From Volvariella volvacea V23 (lineage: Eukaryota > Basidiomycota > Agaricomycetes > Agaricales > Pluteaceae): DNA of 64,000 bases. The stretch lies in the NCBI GenBank assembly GCA_000349905.1, contig KB722745.1, positions 763,723 to 827,722 on the forward strand, written 5' to 3'. The notes below the pieces were generated by a model, which had not been told where the DNA came from, ran no database searches, and worked only from the letters and a program-made list of their open reading frames with translations. Of this stretch, positions 58,360 through 64,000 are shown one piece after another (positions within the stretch are counted from its first letter, which is position 1; every line of letters starts with the position of its first letter). The position numbers and the translations under genes are program-made.

Positions 58360-59140
58360 ATGTCCAAGCAACGCGGTGCGTATGGCTATCAAACACCTTC
58401 AGATCGTTCCTGTTCTCATCATCAACTCTATCCACCATGCAACCACGTTAAATCTATGCCGGAATACTTGAATTTCACCGCAAATGCACACAAATCTCGC
58501 TCTACGACCGCTAAATGGACATATCTGAAATCGATTCGTACTCATACTACTGGCGCATATAGGTGGTGGTGCATCCGGCAACAAGTTCCGATTGACCCTC
58601 GGTTTGCCCGTCGGTGCAGTCCTAAACTGCGCTGATAACAGCGGCGCAAAATCCCTCTTCATCATTGAACCCTTCGGTTTCGGTGCCCACTTGAACAGAC
58701 TGCCAGATGCTGGTGTTGGTGACATGGTCGTTGCTAGTGTTAAGAAGGGAAAGCCCGAGTTGAGGAAGAAGAGTGAGCGACCCTCAGGTTTATCCTCCGT
58801 CACGCGACGGGACTAATTTGCAATTTCTTGTGTAGCAATGCCCGCTGTCGTTGTCCGCCAAAGAAAGGCATGGAGACGGAGAGATGGTGTCTTCCTCTAC
58901 TTTGAGGTGCGTCCAGTTGGTTCTGAGATTCAATGGTCCTGAACTAATTTGATCGAATTGAAGGACAATGCTGGTGTTATTGTAAATCCCAAGGGTGAGA
59001 TGAAGGGCTCAGCTATTACTGGTCCCGTCGCAAAAGAATGCGTGAGTATTTCTTCTACTGCTTATGATTCTCGCAGCCTGATTATTAAACAGGCGGATCT
59101 GTGGCCGCGTATTGCATCAAATGCTGGTACCGTCGTATGA
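58360..59140 (+). CDS. RPL23: 60S ribosomal protein L23 (uL14)
   Basis: Five exons: join(58360..58375,58563..58772,58836..58906,58964..59041,59093..59140), 140 residues, the usual length. It reads [19 protein letters not shown], then [82 protein letters not shown] and [17 protein letters not shown], matching uL14 nearly residue for residue. It is a universal large-subunit protein near the sarcin-ricin loop and at subunit bridges. The 16-nt first exon carrying only five codons and one base is typical of fungal ribosomal genes, and intron 1 (187 bp) is longer than the others. Confidence 0.98.
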
Positions 59141-59503
59141 GCTAGTATTTCCTGTTCCCTTGTATCCTATCATGTTTTCATACCGTTCATGAATATGGCA
59201 ACACTGCACAACCACGCATTCAGTTTGTGATCGACTGCCAAATTGAGATCCCATGACTCTTGATCTTCTCGGAAACCAAGACGATGACTATAAAAGAAGT
59301 TGTTGCGGTAGCAGACATGGAAAAGCTTCGAGCTTGAGGCAGTGTGTGCTTGTGGTTGGCGTTGTCATAGTTCACCCTTAATTGGCTTACGTTAACTAAC
59401 AGGTCAACCACAACAGTCCTAAGCTAGGCAACGGCCGCGAGACGAGCTATTCACTTGAAGGATACCGCCACCCCACCTGCCTCAAGCACAGGCTGGAGTC
59501 GCA
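59141..59503. other. Short intergenic region
   Basis: RPL23 3' region and upstream of the next F-box-like gene. Nothing else seen. Confidence 0.5.
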
Positions 59504-60520
59504 ATGTACCCCCCGGCGCCTGACGCGCGATCTGACGAGCCGCGGCTTCCTCAAGAGTTAGAGCGTGTTATTTTCGAGCTCGCGGCACACAATGACAGAC
59601 TGCAGACCCTCCCCGTCTTAATGCTAGTAGCTCATCGTGTACGGATCTGGTGGGTAGCCAAGGATTTCAACCCGAGCCGTGATTGAACGCGTAAACGCTC
59701 TTATAGGGTAAATCCTATACGCTATGAGGTTGTGGTCCTAGTGCCTTCGGCTCGTAGTGATTCCCAATCGATTTTATATCAGCAGCGCACCTATTTTCCT
59801 TCAGGCTCTCGTACAACTCACGTGAAGCACTTGCTCTACGATCAAGACGAATATCAGGCCATTGTATTTGACTTCCAAGACTTCCTTCAAACGTGTCACA
59901 ACCTTCAAGACGTTGCGCTGTGGGGTGAACCTCCAGAACAAGGAACAGCCACGTTAGAGAGCTTAACCGCTGCTCTCCAATCGCCTCTTCGTTCGGCTAC
60001 GACTTGCGGCCTGCGTTGCCTTAGCGCGTCCCTCAAAGACCTATTCGGTGGTGGAAAAGTGGATTGGACACACCCGGTTTTCGAGGACCTCACTCATTTG
60101 GAAATATTGGACCACCCTAAAGAGCTCGGTCAGTGGGTGGAAGGGAACAACATTACGTGCATCAAGAACCTGAAGTATCTGCTCCTTGTGGGAATTGATA
60201 TGTATGATAGCTACCCCTTCCCCGACAAGTTCTTGAGCGGGTGCTTAGGAATGTGCAAAAAACTTGAAGTGATGATGCTCATTGACAACGATTTGGTCAA
60301 AAGAAACCTCGACAAATTGCCTCGGATGAGGGAGATATTGGGTTCGGATGGAAAGTTAAAGCATGTACCAGAAAGTAGGGTTGTTGTTGTGAGTATGCCT
60401 AGTTATTTGGCATGGGTTGATGACTGGTATCGGGGTGCTTGTGGAGGAGATGATATCTGGACACGGGGAGAGAAAGAAGTCAAGCAAAGGCGACAGGAGG
60501 CAGAGCATCTAGTCCAGTAG
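59504..60520 (+). CDS. F-box-like family protein, intact
   Basis: join(59504..59649,59707..60520), 319 residues. Exon 1 encodes DEPRLPQELERVIFELAAHNDRLQ...LMLVAHRVRIW, with the Trp codon split by a 57-bp intron (GTGGGT...ATAG). Exon 2 continues VNPIRYEVVVLVP, THVKHLLYD, LQTCHNLQDVALWG, SPLRSATTCGLRCLSASLKDLFGGG, VDWTHPVFEDLTHLEILDHP, EGNNITCIKNLKYLLL, MCKKLEVMMLI, LPRMREIL and DDIWTRGEKEVKQRR. With the next gene it forms a distinct sub-group (VDWxHP instead of DFNHE, and a 'DHPxxLG' motif). Presumed SCF substrate receptor of unknown target. Confidence 0.85.
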
Positions 60521-60934
60521 AGTTGATCCATTGTATAGGCTTGTTAATTAGTTCCGTCGAGGTGGTCCGACTCGGGATCAATTGTTCGTTCGTTCGGCCC
60601 ACTTGCAACAAGACCAAACTCGCCTTCTTTCTCCGATGAGGGCATGCGTACTCACAAACGTGGGTCATTATGGAGCTGGATTTGCGATTCAGGAGTGCCA
60701 GAAGGGAGTATCTAATTTTGACCGAGGCTCATAATGACGGAAGTCATCGTACTAACTGGGAATGGCGCTGCAGTGCGAGTTCACGGTCTGTAGTGCCAGT
60801 GAACAACCACAGGTGTCATGGTTTACGTCCTAAAGGCCTGGCAAACAAATGACAATGACCAAGGAACCTAGAATAGGAAAAGTGCGGGTCCTATCACGGC
60901 TTACCAGCGCCTGTTATGCTCTCCATATTCCTTC
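60521..60934. other. Short intergenic region
   Basis: Separates the two tandem F-box-like genes. No gene or repeat is supported. Confidence 0.5.
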
Positions 60935-61938
60935 ATGGAACCGAGACTTCCCCAAGACCTGGAGCGCACCATTTTCGAGACGGCCGCACGTAGTGACAGG
61001 CTGAAAACGCTGCCTATACTGATGCTGGTCGCTCATCGTGTGCGAATTTGGTAAGTCCTGGAAGCAACTCTTAAATTGATACGTGATTTGAAGCATCAAC
61101 ACTCCACAGGATGAACTTTATACGCTATGAAGTCCTAGTCATAGCACCCTCGCTTCATTATGACTACAAGTCGGTATTATACCACCACTCTATTCAACGT
61201 CCCTCAGGCCCGCAAACTTCCTACGTGAAGCACCTACTACATGATAGAAATGAAAGCCTGGATATGGAGTTCCAAAGTTTCCTTCGGACGTGTCATAACC
61301 TTCAAAGTCTTGCGCTATGGGGCAGCTCCGTCACGTCACTTGAAGGCACGGTTCAAGATATAATGACCGCGATTCAGTCTCCTCTTCGTACTGTATCCCC
61401 TCCCGCGCTGCGTTATCTGAGTGCACCACTCGGACAGATATTTCCGGACGGCAAAGTCGATTGGAAGCACCCAATTTTGACAGATCTCACCCACCTGGAT
61501 GTATTGGATCATCCTAACAAGTTGGGAGAATGGACGGAAGAGAATAATATTACATGCTTAAAGAACCTGAAGTATGCGTATTTTGGGGAGATCAATGATG
61601 AGCGTGTCTTTCCTCTCGAGTTCTTTACCAGGTGCTTGGAAGGGTGTAGTGCGCTCGAGTTGATGATGTTACCGGCGGGTGAGACAGTTGCGAAAAATGA
61701 AGGCGCGTTACCCAAGACGAGAAAAGTATTGGATCCGAATGGGGTGATAGAGCTGGTACCAGAAGACCGAGTTGTGGTTGATGAAGAGGTGCACACTTAT
61801 GTGGAATGGGTCAACGAGTGGTATTGGGGCGTGTCGGGGGAGGAGGATACCTGGACCCGGGCAGAAAAGATAGTCCAGCAGAGAAGACTAAAGAAGCTTT
61901 TGGAGATAGATGCGCCAAGTCAAGTAGAAGCCACGTAA
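60935..61938 (+). CDS. F-box-like family protein, intact
   Basis: join(60935..61050,61110..61938), 314 residues. Exon 1 is short: MEPRLPQDLERTIFETAARSDRL...LMLVAHRVRIW; upstream ATGs are out of frame. The 59-bp intron (GTAAGT...CACAG) splits the Trp codon. Exon 2 continues MNFIRYEVLVIAP, SYVKHLLHD, LRTCHNLQSLALWG, SPLRTVSPPALRYLSAPLGQIFPDG, VDWKHPILTDLTHLDVLDHP, EENNITCLKNLKYAYF, EGCSALELMML, LPKTRKVL, PEDRVVV and EDTWTRAEKIVQQRR. It is the tandem sister of the gene at 59.5 kb. Confidence 0.86.
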
Positions 61939-62151
61939 TTAGCTCTCGTGCAGAGATATTGGTTCCACGAGCAGGAACACATAAGTGCTCAAGTTCATTA
62001 ATTGGTATCCATCCTTGCGTGATATCACGATATGGATCTTCGACAAAAGGGGTGACAATAGGATATTAAATTGCACATGGGAATACATTGGAGTTGTTGA
62101 GTTCAATGACGATAGCAGAAAGTATGGGAGATTGCCCGGAAGGTACCAGCC
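61939..62151. other. Short convergent intergenic region
   Basis: Between convergent genes. A small remnant reads WYPSLRDITIWIFDKRG on the plus strand (about 62002-62052), resembling the CPNLQDVALW block of the F-box-like family, so a tiny fragment of another family copy may lie here. Confidence 0.35.
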
Positions 62152-63222
62152 TCACGAGCAAGTAAAAGGGGTTGAAGGAGGCATGCACAGATAATACCAA
62201 TAATGAGGACTGGTACTAGTAGACGTAATAGGAGGGCTGTCCGTAGTGATGCTCCTGTGGGTGACTACCTTCAATAACGCTCGGATGAAGAGTATTTGAA
62301 ATGTAACCCACCTCTTCACTCGAGCCCGCAGTTGCTCAATCATAACTTTCTGATTAGTGTTCTTCCATCCATTAGGATTGAGGTCTAACTTCCTCAACGA
62401 TCCTCCCTTGTCCTTATCCGGAATGACGTATTCCCCAATGGTAATCGCATCCCCAACAGCTCCATCAATCCTCAACTCCGTCAACTGTCTTAAATCAAAT
62501 TTCCACTCCTTCCACGACCTTGCCGCATCCGACCATTTACAAGTCCCACACCTGAATTGACGCGCGGCATGGAAGAAATCTGAATCCAATTCAAACATTT
62601 GAATGCTGAGCGATTTAATTTGTTCCGGGAACTTGACCGCCGAGGCGAACTCAAGCACCCGGTATACGTCGATGTCGATGAATTGGAATCCAATGGAACT
62701 GAGGTTTGGAAGGAGTGCCGACTCGTTGATGATGGCTGAGAATTGCCTGGCGTGTTCGATCATGAGCTCATGGCCACGTTTGAGTCTTCCTGCAAAACAG
62801 TAATCGTCGAATTTGCACCAAGGTATATCTGTGGTGCGAAGGAAGTTGCCGAGGTCATAAAGGAAAGTGATTGAGCGACAAGTGTTAATTGGGGAGAACG
62901 CTAGATTGTAGGCGGACTCTGAGCGAGTAGCTTTTCTCCAATAGTCATCGAGCAAGATACTTGAGAACTTGGAGAGGTAATTTGGGTTGGGGATGAATAC
63001 ATCGGTTAAGGAGCATTGACGAAATGAAATATAAAAGTCAAAGTTGACGAGAGGAAGACAACGCATGAGGTGTATGCGTTGAGGAGTGCTGAGATGGAGA
63101 AGCCAGGTCTCTTGAATGATTCTGTGCAAGATACTCGGTGGAAGGAGAGGTACTCGGGGGAGACCGATATAGCTCGGGTGAGATTGGGTGGATGCGTTTG
63201 AAAATACAGTGTTTAGAGACAT
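62152..63222 (-). CDS. Hypothetical protein, agaric F-box/LRR-like family
   Basis: A 356-residue single-exon ORF. Its N-terminus (LPPSILHRIIQETWLLHLSTPQRIHLMRCLPLVNFDFYISFRQ) follows the pattern of an abundant mushroom family, roughly LPxEIxxxIIxxxWxxPLSxxxRxxLMxSLPLVN, usually annotated as hypothetical or F-box-like. Later parts have LRR-like strands (LLPNLSSIGFQFIDID, IKSLSIQMFELD, LRQLTELRIDG, SLRKLDLNPNGW). It is unrelated in detail to the split-Trp family. The last ~30 residues, after FIRALLKVV, are low-complexity, so the stop may lie beyond an unrecognised intron or end. Function unknown. Confidence 0.6.
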   Translation of the reverse strand: MSLNTVFSNASTQSHPSYIGLPRVPLLPPSILHRIIQETWLLHLSTPQRIHLMRCLPLVNFDFYISFRQCSLTDVFIPNPNYLSKFSSILLDDYWRKATRSESAYNLAFSPINTCRSITFLYDLGNFLRTTDIPWCKFDDYCFAGRLKRGHELMIEHARQFSAIINESALLPNLSSIGFQFIDIDVYRVLEFASAVKFPEQIKSLSIQMFELDSDFFHAARQFRCGTCKWSDAARSWKEWKFDLRQLTELRIDGAVGDAITIGEYVIPDKDKGGSLRKLDLNPNGWKNTNQKVMIEQLRARVKRWVTFQILFIRALLKVVTHRSITTDSPPITSTSTSPHYWYYLCMPPSTPFTCS

Positions 63223-63933
63223 GATGATGGTGGTTTATAATTGAGATAGGCAGCTACGAGGAGCAGAGATTTTATAGGTTTACTTGGACAGCACAGCCCA
63301 GCTGAGCAAGACAGGAGTGGAGTGGGGGCGATGATACTTGTGCAGAATAGGGTTAGCGACGCAGTAGTGCCCGATTCTCGAGTACTAGGGCGTTCTTCAA
63401 CTCATTTGACTTGCTTGAAATGATAATAACGGCTCGGTATAATCATTGACTGCGCTGTCGGTACCTGTCAGATGCTGACAAAAAACTGAAGACAAAGCCT
63501 CGAGCAAGTTTGAAGCAGCCCCTGGACGGAAGTCGAATGCGAACCCCTTTCCTTAAGAGCAGCAGCACCCCTTAATTTGCATAGAGAAGAGGTAGGGTAC
63601 CTCAGTGCACAATTTGTGGGCCTAAGGTGATACGGACCCAAGGTTATTTATCTTGCCTAACGTATGGGAGTTCGAGCTGTCATTACGTTTCGGAAAAGGC
63701 GAATAACGATGGGACTTTCCTGACCATTACCGCTGGAAACAATGATTTCTCCTGTTTCAAATCTACTGCACCGTCTTGTTGAGCAATGGGCATGGGCTCG
63801 TTATCACAACAGCATAAAAATGAAGTCGTGGCGGCCTTCAAGAAGTTGACGACGGCTGATTACCGTTTTTGGTTCCAATATTCTCGTCACAAACTCCGGC
63901 GTGTGACGAATTGTGACAGAAATCCTTCCAGCC
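63223..63933. other. Intergenic, no gene seen
   Basis: Divergent region between the hypothetical gene and the partial gene at the right edge. No element is assigned. Confidence 0.5.
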
Positions 63934-64000
63934 ATGGACACTTGCGACCTCTTCTCATTCCTTGACGAAGAACCACAAGACGATGTGGAGGTCGATGACG
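63934..64000 (+). CDS. Start of a gene cut by the window edge
   Basis: From ATG at 63934 an open frame encodes M-D-T-C-D-L-F-S-F-L-D-E-E-P and then an acidic run up to the edge. It is too short to identify. The acidic 'LFSFLDEEP' start resembles N-termini of some fungal Mtr4-type RNA helicases, but that is a guess. Confidence 0.4.
   Translation, partial: MDTCDLFSFLDEEPQDDVEVDD

Noticed and set aside
1..64000. CRISPR arrays, bacterial operons, ribosome binding sites
   Set aside because: Intron-rich eukaryotic genes throughout; no regularly spaced direct repeats were seen.

Overview
The window comes from a mushroom-forming basidiomycete (Agaricomycetes); the genus cannot be named from sequence alone. 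Genes are dense on both strands and split by many 51-90 bp GT-AG introns. Several families are typical of agarics: a TPR-CHAT protein, a short 'F-box-like' family with a split Trp codon, degenerate F-box proteins, a basidiomycete C2H2 protein and large Msp1-like AAA ATPases. Housekeeping anchors are ribosomal protein uL14 (RPL23), a clade-3-type catalase, an RBM18-type RNA-binding protein and a reductase of the extended SDR family. Exons below were joined by hand from splice consensus, phase and paralogue comparison.

Layout. 0.3-3.8 kb: a TPR-CHAT gene whose catalytic Cys is Gly. 5.9-10.5 kb: a repeat island with a solitary Copia-type Gag ORF and then a strongly CpG-depleted duplicated repeat. 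10.7-17.2 kb: five head-to-tail minus-strand copies of one F-box-like family, one intact and four broken. 18 kb: a possible WOPR-like remnant. 19.8-26.1 kb: a C2H2 zinc-finger gene and an 897-residue F-box protein. 26.7-31 kb: a PNPOx-like gene, an FMO-type monooxygenase pseudogene and a second FMO 3' relic. 32.7-36.1 kb: an eight-exon SDR reductase and an orphan membrane protein. 36.6-39.9 kb: two tandem F-box genes, the second with a nonsense codon. 40.2-41.4 kb: RBM18. 41.7-53.0 kb: two large paralogous AAA ATPase genes that bracket an F-box-like gene and a second PNPOx-like gene. 54.4-59.1 kb: catalase and RPL23. 59.5-63.2 kb: two more F-box-like paralogues and one distantly related LRR-like gene. 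A gene runs off the right edge at 63.9 kb.

What stands out is duplication followed by decay. Eight copies of one F-box-like family in 64 kb run from intact to heavily broken. Paired AAA, PNPOx, F-box and FMO genes are present, and many lesions are C-to-T changes. Two of the three 100-N assembly gaps fall inside exons, and simply abutting their edges restores the reading frame, so they probably hide no sequence. I see no CRISPR array, rRNA, convincing tRNA or metabolic gene cluster. No single new 'system' is proven. The best candidates for follow-up are the Cys-less CHAT protein and the AAA pair with a conserved 18-nt micro-exon and GC-AG intron.
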